Positions 15,932 to 24,097 of a stretch of DNA of 64,000 bases are shown here, piece by piece. The notes below the pieces were generated by a model. It saw only the letters and a program-made list of their open reading frames with translations, had not been told where the DNA came from and did no database searches. Numbering within the stretch: the first letter of the stretch is position 1; each line of letters begins with the position of its first letter. Source of the stretch: Xanthomonas sp. Leaf131 (lineage in GTDB: Bacteria > Pseudomonadota > Gammaproteobacteria > Xanthomonadales > Xanthomonadaceae); the NCBI RefSeq assembly GCF_001423495.1, contig NZ_LMOG01000022.1:1-64000 (forward strand), given 5' to 3'. The position numbers and the translations under genes are program-made.

Positions 15932-17502
15932 GTGTGAGTGCGGACCGGCTGCGGTTGCTGCGCCGACAGGCGGGGCATGCGGATGTGCGCGCGCCGGTGA
16001 CGATTGCAGACGGCGATGCACCGCATGGCGCGCAGGCAGCACCTGCGGTCGATGCGGATGCGGATGCGTTGGCGACCAAAAGTGCGATGCGTGAGTCGCC
16101 GCAACAGCTGCACTCCGCAGTGGTCAAGCGAACATCTGGCGATGCAGCTAGCGTGAGCGCTGTTGCAGGCAACGCGCCCATGGGTGCCGTAACTACGCTG
16201 CCTGCAACGGCGCAGCCGCCGCGTGACCCGGCAACGCCGGTCGCTGGTAGCGGCCCTGCTGTCAGCGCAGAACGTCTGCGCTTGCTACGCCGTCAGGTCG
16301 GCGGGCTGACACCTGCAGCGCGCAAGGACGAGGCGGTGATACCGACGCGTGCGCAGCGTCAGCCTGCGCCCGGTGCCACCTCGCAGGGGTGGCGCGCTGC
16401 GCCGCGCGATGCTGCTGCGCCAGGTGCGCAGGCAGGCAACGTAGACGCTGGCAGTGACCGGCGTGCCCAGCCAGAGACACCGTCAATGACGCGCCGCACC
16501 TTGCAGGCACCGGGTGCTGCAGCACCGGCGCGCGATGCCTCCGTGTTTGCATGGGTGGAGCACGACGTGCGCCACCGGCCGGCATCGCCGTCGCAATCGC
16601 AATCGACTGCAAATGCCGATGCCGACGCCGATGCCGACGCCGCAAAGCGTCTGGCTACATCGCAGGAAACATCCATCGCACCAATGCCCGCTTCACAGCG
16701 GCGCACCGACATCGCCGGCTTGCGCAAGATGATCGGCCTGCGCGAACGTGCGGTGTCGGCGCACGTGCCCGTGCGTGCTGCCTCCACCGATCGCCATCTG
16801 CCCGGCAACGAGATCGCACCCGGCCTGCATCTGATCGAAGCCTTTCTACCGCAGCCGATTCCGCAGGAGGCGTTGTCGCTGGCCTTCGCCAAACGCGAAG
16901 ATGCGGTAGACCCGATGGATCTGCTGTTCTTCGATACCGAAACCACCGGCCTGGCTGGTGGCACCGGCACGCGCGCCTTCATGATCGGCGTCGCCGATTG
17001 GCACATCGACGACGCGCACGGCAGCGGTCTGCGCGTGCGTCAGTTGATGATGTCCACGATGGCGGCCGAGAGCGCGATGCTGGACCTGTTCCGTAGCTGG
17101 CTATCGCCGCAGACGGTACTGTCCAGCTACAACGGCCGCTGCTACGACGCGCCGTTGTTGAAGACGCGCTATCGGCTGGCGCGACGCGGCGACCCGATTT
17201 CCGCATTGGATCATGTGGATCTGCTGTTCCCTACCCGCCGCCGGTATCGCGGCACCTGGGAAAACTGCAAGCTGGCCACCATCGAGCGGCAACTGCTGCG
17301 CGTGGTACGCGAAGACGACCTGCCCGGCTCCGAGGCCCCGGCCGCCTGGTTGAGTTACCTGCGTGGCGGCAGCGCGCGCAACCTGCGCCGTGTGGCCGAG
17401 CACAATCATCAGGACGTGGTGACCTTGTCGCTGTTGATGCAGCGCCTGGTCGCGGTGGAAGCGCAGGATCGCGAGGTGATTCCGGTATTTGACGCACCTT
17501 GA
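15928..17502 (+). CDS. mrfB: MrfB-like DnaQ-type exonuclease
   Basis: A 524-aa protein translationally coupled to mrfA (ATGA). Residues about 325-500 form the YprB ribonuclease H-like exonuclease: LLFFDTETTGLAGGTGTRAFMIG (DET motif), SYNGRCYDAPLLKTR, DHVDLLFPTRRRY and HNHQDVVTLSLLMQRL supply the acidic active-site residues. The first ~250 residues are low complexity. They contain two copies of SA[DE]RLRLLRRQ (residues 4-13 and 112-121), each followed by Ala/Pro-rich linker, and a run of Asp-Ala repeats (near residues 230-240). The N-terminal extension is long compared with B. subtilis YprB and is probably a disordered tether. It may act with MrfA to process crosslinks. Confidence 0.87.
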   Translation: MSVSADRLRLLRRQAGHADVRAPVTIADGDAPHGAQAAPAVDADADALATKSAMRESPQQLHSAVVKRTSGDAASVSAVAGNAPMGAVTTLPATAQPPRDPATPVAGSGPAVSAERLRLLRRQVGGLTPAARKDEAVIPTRAQRQPAPGATSQGWRAAPRDAAAPGAQAGNVDAGSDRRAQPETPSMTRRTLQAPGAAAPARDASVFAWVEHDVRHRPASPSQSQSTANADADADADAAKRLATSQETSIAPMPASQRRTDIAGLRKMIGLRERAVSAHVPVRAASTDRHLPGNEIAPGLHLIEAFLPQPIPQEALSLAFAKREDAVDPMDLLFFDTETTGLAGGTGTRAFMIGVADWHIDDAHGSGLRVRQLMMSTMAAESAMLDLFRSWLSPQTVLSSYNGRCYDAPLLKTRYRLARRGDPISALDHVDLLFPTRRRYRGTWENCKLATIERQLLRVVREDDLPGSEAPAAWLSYLRGGSARNLRRVAEHNHQDVVTLSLLMQRLVAVEAQDREVIPVFDAP

Positions 17503-17798
17503 GCTAACTGCGCGATTGGTCGCGCTATCACCGCAGAATCGTCAAGTAATTGCGATGATGGATGCGTCATCGATGGTCCCCGACCGCCTTACAGTGAACA
17601 CGTGAGCGCGGCGCTCCGCCGAGAGCCCTGTGTGCCGAGATCTGGTAGCGCTGCGGCAATGCCATCAGAAAAGACGGCCGCGTTAGCGAAGAGAAACGTG
17701 CTGCGGCACTGAAAAGCTTGCCGCTGTCATCGTCCGGTTAACTCCGCGACTTAAAACCCTGCTGCTTGCCCTCAACGTCGATTTCAAGGACACGCTAC

Positions 17799-18587
17799 AT
17801 GTCGTCACGTCTGGACACTCCCTTCAGTCGGCGCCGTTTGCTGGCCGCCGCTGCCGGCGCTTCGTTGCTGGCCACAAAATTGCCGGCGCTTGCCAATCCA
17901 GCGGCGCCGCCGGATGTGGGCCGCAAATTTCTGCGCTCGAGAAAGCCGATGCCGTTTGCCGGCAATACCTTCCTGGGCCATCTCGATCAGCAGGGCGATG
18001 GCTACGAGAGTTTCGACCGGGTGCTGGATATCTACCGAGAGTTGCCCGAGCAGCGCTTCTTCAACAAGCTGGCAGTGTTGCCGCCGAGCAGCTATCACGC
18101 CACGTTGCTGGGCGGGGTCAATGAGAGCGATCGTGTCGAAGGGCCGTGGCCGAGCGATACGGCGCGCGATGTTGCGTTGGCGGACATCAGTGCCAGCTTC
18201 CTTTCGCGGTTGCAGCAACGCAATGCTGCACCGCTCGGGGCGTGCCGGTTCCTGGTCGACCCCACGGCGGCCAAGACCGGCCGCAACGATAATCTGCTGA
18301 TTCCGTTGGTGCCTGCCGATACGGCCACCGCGCAGCGGCTGGAGACTGCGCGCCAGGGGCTGATGGCGTTGACCAAATTGCAGCGCCCGGATTACACCAA
18401 CTTCCGTTTTCATATCTCGCTGGCTTACCTGTGCGAGACGCTCGATGCTGCCGAGCAGGTGGCATATCGCATGGCAGTGGACGATTGGTTGAAACGGCTT
18501 GTGGCAGCGGGGCCGATCACGGTACCGCGTTTCCACTTTTGTACCTTCAAGGACATGTCCGCGTTTCGTGAGGTGTATGAGGTTTGA
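17799..18587 (+). CDS. Tat-exported DUF1868/2H phosphoesterase-like protein
   Basis: The ATG at 17799 has AAGGA upstream; an in-frame ATG at 17766 does not. The 262-aa product has a twin-arginine signal (SRRRLLAAAAGASLL, then ANPAAPP). The mature part carries two H-x-T/S motifs, YHATLLGG (around residue 97) and FHISLAY (around residue 209), as in 2H phosphoesterases and the DUF1868 family. These enzymes hydrolyse cyclic phosphate or phosphodiester substrates. The substrate here is unknown. Tat export implies it folds in the cytoplasm and acts in the periplasm. Confidence 0.8.
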   Translation: MSSRLDTPFSRRRLLAAAAGASLLATKLPALANPAAPPDVGRKFLRSRKPMPFAGNTFLGHLDQQGDGYESFDRVLDIYRELPEQRFFNKLAVLPPSSYHATLLGGVNESDRVEGPWPSDTARDVALADISASFLSRLQQRNAAPLGACRFLVDPTAAKTGRNDNLLIPLVPADTATAQRLETARQGLMALTKLQRPDYTNFRFHISLAYLCETLDAAEQVAYRMAVDDWLKRLVAAGPITVPRFHFCTFKDMSAFREVYEV

Positions 18588-18615
18588 AGTTGAGCTTGTA
18601 TGGCGAATGCATAAG

Positions 18616-18651
18616 CCCCTCTCCTACGGGAGAGGGGTTGGGGTGAGGGTA
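18616..18651. repeat. REP-like intergenic palindrome, copy 2
   Basis: CCCCTCTCC-TACG-GGAGAGGGG (18616-18637) is followed by TTGGGGTGAGGGTA. This is the inverted orientation of copy 3. Confidence 0.75.
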
Positions 18652-18806
18652 CGCAATTTCGCCAACTCACAATCGCCGGGGTATTTACTCTATCGCCAAA
18701 GCGCACTCTTTCATTTGGTCAGGTGCTTGCAGCGCGTTGAATTTTGCGTGTGATGGCAAGATCTGTGCGTGTAGTTAATGGAGGAAGTTAAGATTGCTGG
18801 CTGCCG

Positions 18807-18843
18807 TACCCTCACCCCAACCCCTCTCCCGGGGGGAGAGGGG
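18807..18843. repeat. REP-like intergenic palindrome, copy 3
   Basis: TACCCTCACCCCAA precedes CCCCTCTCCC-GGG-GGGAGAGGGG (18821-18843). It is in opposite orientation to copy 2, forming an inverted REP pair. Confidence 0.75.
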
Positions 18844-18911
18844 CTTTGTTTCCCGCCGCTTTGTTTGGTGAGCGAATGCCTGGCGCTGCGTTTTTCTCGC
18901 GCAGCGCGCGC

Positions 18912-20042
18912 TTATTGATGCACTTCCAATACCTCAGTCGTCATCTGCCACGCTGCAAACTCCTGCTCGAACTCCGCCAGCGTCAACAAGCCCATGCAGG
19001 CATGTGCGCCGATCGGTAACGCTTGCCCTTCGGCAAGTTTGCGCACCAACAAGATCGCTGCGAAACAGGGAATCTCCGGGCCGTGCAGCATCGGGGCGGT
19101 GAGGTCCCACTGCAGTCGCAGCGGCTGGCGATCGCTGATCTGGTCATGGCCGGTGCCGCGCAGCTCCACGCGCATGCCGCCTAAGTCGGTGCCGAAGCGG
19201 TCGAACCAGCGTGCGGCGCGTGCGAACACGTCAGCCAGCCGCGCCATCGGCAATGGCACGCCGCAGTGACGCAACCAGGCGACGAGCGCCAGACAGCGCT
19301 GCAGGAACGACACCTCTAACGCGGCGCGAAACTGCACGGTCTGCACACCTGGATAGCGCTGCGGCAGCAGGTCGTGGTCGGGCACATCGCACGGTGATGC
19401 AAGCCGCGGGGCGAGTTGTGCGAACTGCACGCGCGTAGGCCTGGCCCAGCCCACCACGGTTTGCCAGCGACCGGCGTGCAACCAGTTAAACGGCGTGCCG
19501 CAATACGACAACACCGCACGCACCGTCGCCAGGCCCAGCGGTGTGCCTTGCGCGGGCGCGATGACCATGCGGATCTCATGCAGAGCAGAAAAGCGCGGCA
19601 GCAAAGCGTCGATCACGGCGCTCGACAGCGCGGGCAAGGTGCTGGCGCCGCTGATGGCCACACGCTGCGCTTGCCGTGCCACAGCGTCCAGTGCCGTGGG
19701 GAAATCGCGGACGAAGGTGCGGCCATCGGCCAGGTCGATGTAGTGCATGCCGGCCTGCAGACAGCTGCGCGCCACCGCGTAATCCTGGCCCTGGAACGGG
19801 CCTGCGGTATGCACCACCACATCGGCCGCGGTGGCCGACAATTGCGCGGCGAGGTCGCTTGCCTCGGTATCCAATCGGCAGGCGGAGATGCGGCCAGGCG
19901 CGGCATCCGGCCACCTGCTCGCCACATCGCCGGGATGGCGCCCGGCCGCGATCACCTGGAGTTGCGGTGTTGCCGCCAGCGCCCGCACGATGCGCGCGCC
20001 GAAATGCCCGAAGCCGCCCAACACCACTACCCGATACGTCAT
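18912..20042 (-). CDS. Saccharopine dehydrogenase-like NAD(P)-binding protein
   Basis: A 376-aa protein from the ATG at 20042; upstream extension to 20156 is Arg-rich and unlikely. The N-terminus is a Rossmann fold (VVVLGGFGHFGARIVRAL) with AADVVVHTAGPFQGQDYAVARSCLQAGMHYIDLADGR, the pattern of the Sacchrp_dh_NADP family. The C-terminal half is unlike true lysine-pathway saccharopine dehydrogenase and contains a hydrophobic stretch. The family includes many uncharacterised oxidoreductases, so no substrate is assigned. It is monocistronic and converges with the Tat-exported protein gene. Confidence 0.78.
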   Translation of the reverse strand: MTYRVVVLGGFGHFGARIVRALAATPQLQVIAAGRHPGDVASRWPDAAPGRISACRLDTEASDLAAQLSATAADVVVHTAGPFQGQDYAVARSCLQAGMHYIDLADGRTFVRDFPTALDAVARQAQRVAISGASTLPALSSAVIDALLPRFSALHEIRMVIAPAQGTPLGLATVRAVLSYCGTPFNWLHAGRWQTVVGWARPTRVQFAQLAPRLASPCDVPDHDLLPQRYPGVQTVQFRAALEVSFLQRCLALVAWLRHCGVPLPMARLADVFARAARWFDRFGTDLGGMRVELRGTGHDQISDRQPLRLQWDLTAPMLHGPEIPCFAAILLVRKLAEGQALPIGAHACMGLLTLAEFEQEFAAWQMTTEVLEVHQ

Positions 20043-20195
20043 CGCCTGCTCGCCGTCTGCACCTGTTGCACAGTATCGGCGAGCAGACCGGCAGCAGCGC
20101 GTCCGCCCTACCCGCACACGATGGCGAGATGGTGCGACCAACAGCGGCTGACACACCGTAGCGAGCGGTCGTCAGGCGCTTGCGGGTGGCGCGCT

Positions 20196-20270
20196 CAGAA
20201 CCGGAATGCACGCGTTGTACATACCGATTCCGAACATCGACCACGCCCGCCTGGCGGTGAGCGCAGTCGT
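20196..20270 (-). other. Candidate structured 3' element, copy B
   Basis: This 75-base stretch lies immediately past the stop of the 287-aa gene. It aligns without gaps to 21554-21628 (57 of 75 identical; 15 identical bases at the gene-proximal end). A predicted stem (element positions 7-12 with 32-37) is kept by two compensatory changes (G-C to A-T and C-G to T-A). Confidence 0.5.
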
Positions 20271-20283
20271 TTTGTGAGCCGCT

Positions 20284-21147
20284 CTAGCCGGAGACCCGCG
20301 TGACCAGACCACGGGCCAACGCCTCGCGCAGCACCTTCAGCGCTTCGCGCGTGGCGAGCTTGGAGGCACCGGCCTGCTTGGTCGCCAACGCGGCCTGCCT
20401 GTCGGCCAGTGCACGTTGCTCCTTCGCCAATGCCTGCAGCGCGTCGGGCATCGCGCCCTGTTGCGACACTGCGGATGCAGCGGCCGACGGCGTGCGTGTC
20501 GAGGCCTGGAGCGCACGCGGCTCGGTCTGCGCAGAGAGCTGTGCGGCCAGTGCGGCCTGGCGCTCGCTCACTGCATGCTGACGTGCCGCCAAGGTGGCCT
20601 GGGCGTCGGCCAGTTGCCGGCTGCGGAGATGCGCCGCGCTCAGCCGATGCATCAGCGTTGGATTACGCACCAGGTATTGCACGCCATCGGCGCGGAACCA
20701 CAACACGCGCTGGCCGTTACCGGCGTACGCACGTGCGGTCTGCAGATCGCTGAGCGAGCCATGCATGACCTGATCCTCGCCGTCCACCAACACATAGGCG
20801 TCGCCCTCGTCCTGGGTGATCACGGCGGTGTTGCCGCACGCTGCGTTTGCGTTGGCACGCGGTGCGACCGGGGCTGCTGCTGCACTGGGCGCGATGGGCG
20901 CGATGGGTGCCAAAGGCGCCAAAGGCGCTGTTGGCGCGATAGCTGTTGGTGCGACACGAGAAGCCGCAGGTGCCGGCAACGCCGGCATGGCAGGCGCTGC
21001 CGGCACAACAGCCAACGCAAGTGGATGCGATGCAGATGAGGTTTCAGATGCAGAGGCAGTTGCGATCAGCGAAGGACCAGCGAGTGCGGCGATGGCCAGC
21101 AGCAACGCGGTGCGTAGGCACAGCAATGGGGAAGCGGTCTGGATCAT
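20284..21147 (-). CDS. Exported Ala/Pro-rich protein linked to a BlaR1-like operon
   Basis: A 287-aa protein with a Sec signal (MIQTASPLLCLRTALLLAIAAL..., ending ATASA). A Pro-Ala tract follows (residues 47-93: repeated AP, APL, API). A small domain (residues 98-165) contains DAYVLVDGEDQVMHGSLSDLQ and VQYLVRN. The C-terminal half is a Gln/Ala/Arg-rich coiled coil (ARQHAVSERQAALAAQL... KEQRALADRQAAL). The last part resembles the coiled-coil tail of the M56 protein encoded just upstream, and both genes are followed by the same 75-base element. It may interact with that protein in the periplasm. The function is unknown. Confidence 0.68.
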   Translation of the reverse strand: MIQTASPLLCLRTALLLAIAALAGPSLIATASASETSSASHPLALAVVPAAPAMPALPAPAASRVAPTAIAPTAPLAPLAPIAPIAPSAAAAPVAPRANANAACGNTAVITQDEGDAYVLVDGEDQVMHGSLSDLQTARAYAGNGQRVLWFRADGVQYLVRNPTLMHRLSAAHLRSRQLADAQATLAARQHAVSERQAALAAQLSAQTEPRALQASTRTPSAAASAVSQQGAMPDALQALAKEQRALADRQAALATKQAGASKLATREALKVLREALARGLVTRVSG

Positions 21148-21642
21148 GAGAGATCTCCACGAAAGTCACAGCTCGGTAGGTGCCGCCTGCGTAAGACACG
21201 GGCGGGGTAGGAAACAGCGATCACGCGGCCACGGCGTTGCCGACGCTGCGCAGCGTCGTTACGCAGGAAGTGCCGGGCTGTGGCGGGCCCGTGTCGATGC
21301 AGGTGCTGCCTGGCGCGATGCCATCGCACGACACCGGCAGGTGCTTGGCGTCAGGCAGTGCTTACCGCTGCCGCGGGGAATGCACGCCACGCGTTACCGA
21401 GACGCGGCCGCCAGAGACGGTTGCCGACGCGACGTGCGGTCTGCAGCGAACCCGCTGCGGTTGGCTCTCTCTGTTGGGTAGCTGCTACTGCAGGCAAGAC
21501 GGTGCGAGCGACCGTCAACTGGTGTAGATGACGCGCCAAGAAGGGGGTTCGCCCAGAACCGGAGCCTGCGCGTCGTCCATGCCGGCTCCGGGCACCGGCC
21601 GCGTCCACCTGACGGTGAGCGCAGTCGTGTCGTTCATGGCTC
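21148..21642. other. Intergenic region (495 bases) between M56 gene and its neighbour
   Basis: No convincing gene is seen on either strand. The left end (near 21554-21628) carries copy A of the repeated 3' element. The remainder is GC-rich without a clear promoter. Confidence 0.55.
21554..21628 (-). other. Candidate structured 3' element, copy A
   Basis: This copy lies just downstream of the M56 gene's stop codon. It can form an 8-bp stem, CCGGAGCC with GGCTCCGG (21559-21566 and 21584-21591). The partner copy after the 287-aa gene is at 20196-20270. Confidence 0.5.
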
Positions 21643-23361
21643 CTAGTTGTTTTGCGCTTGTTCGGCGTCTGCTTGCGCTTGTTCAGCCTCTGCCTGTGCT
21701 TGTGCCGCCTCCCGTTGTGCTTGCGCGGCTTGCTGCTGCCCGCGCGCAGCCTCGATGCGAGCCTGACGTGAGGCCTGCCTGCCCATCTCGGCCTGCTGCC
21801 GGGACAGCTCGGCCGCTTGCCGCACCGCAGCGGCATTGGCGTATTGCGCCTGGCGATGCTGCTGCGCCACCTCGCGAATCTGTTGCTCGGCGTCGCGCGC
21901 CTGCTGTTGCGCGTCCTGTTTGGCCTGCGCCAGTTCCGGGCCCAGGGAGGCCAGCTGTTCGCGCGCTTCCTGCAGCGCGTCCTGCATCTGTTCCTGGCGA
22001 CGTTCAAGCTCGCGGTTGTCGGCACCCAGCGCATCGTGCATGGCGCTTTGCGCGTCACGCATGGCCGTGGCGGCGGCCTCGCGGCTGACGCGGTCCAGCT
22101 CGGCTTCCCAGCCTATGTGCGTTGCATCGTCGCCAGGGAGTGACTCGGCGCCCAGCACATCGGCGATGACACCGTGCGACGCCGGGGCGGCCGGGGCCGC
22201 AGGCAGTGCGGGCAGCGCCGGTGCAGGCAGTGCGCTCATCGGTGCTGCGGCATCTACCGACGGCACACCGCCCTGCGTACCGGGCGTGCGTTGCGCTGCC
22301 GGGGCGGTCACCACGATGGGCCGCGTGCTGCTGGAGGTTGCCGGCACCGGCATTGCGACCAGGCGCAGCGGCATCACCCCGGCCACGGCCACCGTCGCCA
22401 GGATCACCGCTGCGGCCAGCCGCGGAAAGGCGCTGGTGTCCTGCAACATCACCAGCCTGCGCTTCAAGCTCAGGAACGACGGCGAGGCACTTGCCACGCC
22501 ACCGAGCGGACGTGGCGACACCCCGAACTGCAGCAGCAGGCGTCCATAGTCATGACGGCAATGGCGATGCCCGGCGACCACGGCCGCATCGCAGGCGGCT
22601 TCGCGGGCGATGGCGTATTCGCGTGCGGCCAGATGCACCAGTGGGTGAAAGAAGAACAGGTGCTGGGCCAGCGACGGCAGCAATCCCCACCACAGGTCGC
22701 CGCGGCGCAGGTGGATCAACTCGTGGGTCAGCGCCATGTCCAGGTCGTCGTCGGCCATCTGCGCCAAGCGCCTGGCCGGGAGCAGCAACACCGGCCGCCA
22801 CGGGCCGATCAACTGCGGCGAATCGATCTGCGAGGACAGCCGCAACGCGGGTGGGTGCGACAAGCCGTGCGCCTCGGCGGCCATCTGCAGCGACTGCACC
22901 AACGCCTCGTCGGTGCACGGCTGGGCCGCACGCACCAAGGCACGGCTGCGCCAATAGGCGCGCAGCGTGCCGGCCGCGATCACCAGCACGCCGGCCGCCC
23001 ACACCGCAAACAACCACGTGGCCCACGACGACCAGACCGTGACATCCATAGCGTGCGCCGTCGCGCTGGCAGCGGCCGCTGTCGATGCCGCTGCGGCGGC
23101 TGTGGCGACCGGCACCAAGGTGTCGGCGCTGCCGAGCGCAGATGCAACCGTGTGCGCCGGCAATACCGGCAACTGCAGCGGCGCGCTCCACAGCAGGCCA
23201 ACCACGGCTTGCACGCCTACCAACCACCACAACCAGGTTTGCGTGGTCGCCGGCAAGCGCTTCACCCCGCGGCATAGCGCCCACACCGCAAGTGTCAGCA
23301 CTGCGGTCTGCACACTGGTGGCGCCGAGTTTCCATAACAGCGGTTCGATCAGGGGCGACAT
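21643..23361 (-). CDS. M56-family (BlaR1-like) membrane metallopeptidase
   Basis: A 572-aa protein starting 3 bases after the BlaI-like gene ends. Several N-terminal hydrophobic segments flank a zinc protease with HELIH (His213, Glu214, His217) and a downstream acidic/His helix (YAIAREAACDAAVVAG) as in peptidase M56. In BlaR1/MecR1 systems the protease is activated by an extracytoplasmic signal and removes the BlaI repressor. After the last membrane segment (near residues 325-345) there is a Pro/Ala linker and a long Gln/Ala/Arg/Glu coiled coil (about residues 440-572). This replaces the penicillin-binding sensor domain of classical BlaR1, so the signal is probably not a beta-lactam. Confidence 0.85.
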   Translation of the reverse strand: MSPLIEPLLWKLGATSVQTAVLTLAVWALCRGVKRLPATTQTWLWWLVGVQAVVGLLWSAPLQLPVLPAHTVASALGSADTLVPVATAAAAASTAAAASATAHAMDVTVWSSWATWLFAVWAAGVLVIAAGTLRAYWRSRALVRAAQPCTDEALVQSLQMAAEAHGLSHPPALRLSSQIDSPQLIGPWRPVLLLPARRLAQMADDDLDMALTHELIHLRRGDLWWGLLPSLAQHLFFFHPLVHLAAREYAIAREAACDAAVVAGHRHCRHDYGRLLLQFGVSPRPLGGVASASPSFLSLKRRLVMLQDTSAFPRLAAAVILATVAVAGVMPLRLVAMPVPATSSSTRPIVVTAPAAQRTPGTQGGVPSVDAAAPMSALPAPALPALPAAPAAPASHGVIADVLGAESLPGDDATHIGWEAELDRVSREAAATAMRDAQSAMHDALGADNRELERRQEQMQDALQEAREQLASLGPELAQAKQDAQQQARDAEQQIREVAQQHRQAQYANAAAVRQAAELSRQQAEMGRQASRQARIEAARGQQQAAQAQREAAQAQAEAEQAQADAEQAQNN

Positions 23362-23364
23362 GGC

Positions 23365-23751
23365 TTAGTCCTCCTTGCGCTGCGATTGCAGCTTGGCGAC
23401 CAAGGCTTCGAGCTCGGCCAGCTCGGTGTCGCTGACCTCGGCGCGCTGCGACATCCACGCCACGAACGGCGACACCGAGCCCTGCAAGGTCTTTTCCACG
23501 AACTGCCCCACCGCACCACGCACCACGTCGTCCTGGCCGGCGGTGGCGCTGTAGCGGTACATGCCACCGGCCTGTTTGCGGCGCAGGAAACCCTTGGCGC
23601 GCAGGCGCTCCATCATGGTCAGCACGGTGGAGCGCGCCAGCCCGCGCGGCTCACCGAACGCAGCCGCTACTTCGCCGACGCTGGCATGCCCTTGTTCTTC
23701 GATGTGTTGCAGCAGGGCCAGCTCCTGGTCCCCGATGGTCTTGCTGCGCAT
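23365..23751 (-). CDS. BlaI/MecI/CopY-family repressor
   Basis: The ATG at 23751 has GGGAG upstream and sits just inside a palindromic operator; an extended frame to 23874 would overlap that operator. The 128-aa winged-helix repressor has IGDQELALLQHIEEQGHASVGEVAAAF, the recognition region RSTVLTMMERLRAKGFLRRK and a C-terminal dimerisation helix set. It is encoded directly before the M56 protease gene, a classic repressor/sensor pair. Length is typical of the family. Confidence 0.9.
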   Translation of the reverse strand: MRSKTIGDQELALLQHIEEQGHASVGEVAAAFGEPRGLARSTVLTMMERLRAKGFLRRKQAGGMYRYSATAGQDDVVRGAVGQFVEKTLQGSVSPFVAWMSQRAEVSDTELAELEALVAKLQSQRKED

Positions 23752-23763
23752 ACCGCTCTCCCT

Positions 23764-23806
23764 GACTACAGTTGTCGCTACCGTAAGCCTGACGACAGGT
23801 GTAGTC
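23764..23806. promoter_or_regulatory. BlaI-type double operator
   Basis: Two TACA-N2-TGTA-like dyads, TACA-GT-TGTC (23767-23776) and GACA-GG-TGTA (23794-23803), lie within a larger inverted repeat, GACTACAGTTGTCG and CGACAGGTGTAGTC (12 of 14 paired, 15-base spacer). They sit just upstream of the repressor start. The TACA/TGTA half-sites match the known BlaI/MecI operator type, so autorepression is expected. Confidence 0.6.
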
Positions 23807-24097
23807 AATAGGTCGGATGGCAGGGGTGCGTGCATCCGGTAGTCATCCTCTTCAGTGCCTGATGCGGCCGTCAACTGTCGTCACACGAAATCCATCCGGC
23901 GATCTGGATGGGCGCGCCCTTCAATGCTTTGCGGCTGCAACTGCACTTTCCGTACGGCGAAGCTTTAGTCCCATGCTGGCCGACAAGGCCATGAATCCGA
24001 GCTCTTTTCATGCTGGCAGAGATTGAAGGTAGATCGTCCTTCCCAGCCGGATGGAAACTCGCCAAGGTGCGCATCGCCACCACCACCGGACCGCAAG

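Larger units (their letters stand above)
18588..18911. other. Intergenic region between converging genes
   Basis: No gene. Two REP-like palindromes in opposite orientation (18616-18637 and 18821-18843) bracket about 180 bases between the ends of two converging genes. They may serve as bidirectional 3' structures. Confidence 0.7.

Noticed and set aside
13337..16042. 901-aa open frame on the minus strand
   Set aside because: Antisense shadow of the MrfA-like gene; no recognisable domain or ribosome-binding site.
17510..17525. Small GCGCGA/TCGCGC hairpin after mrfB
   Set aside because: Only 6 bp with no T-run; too weak to call a terminator.
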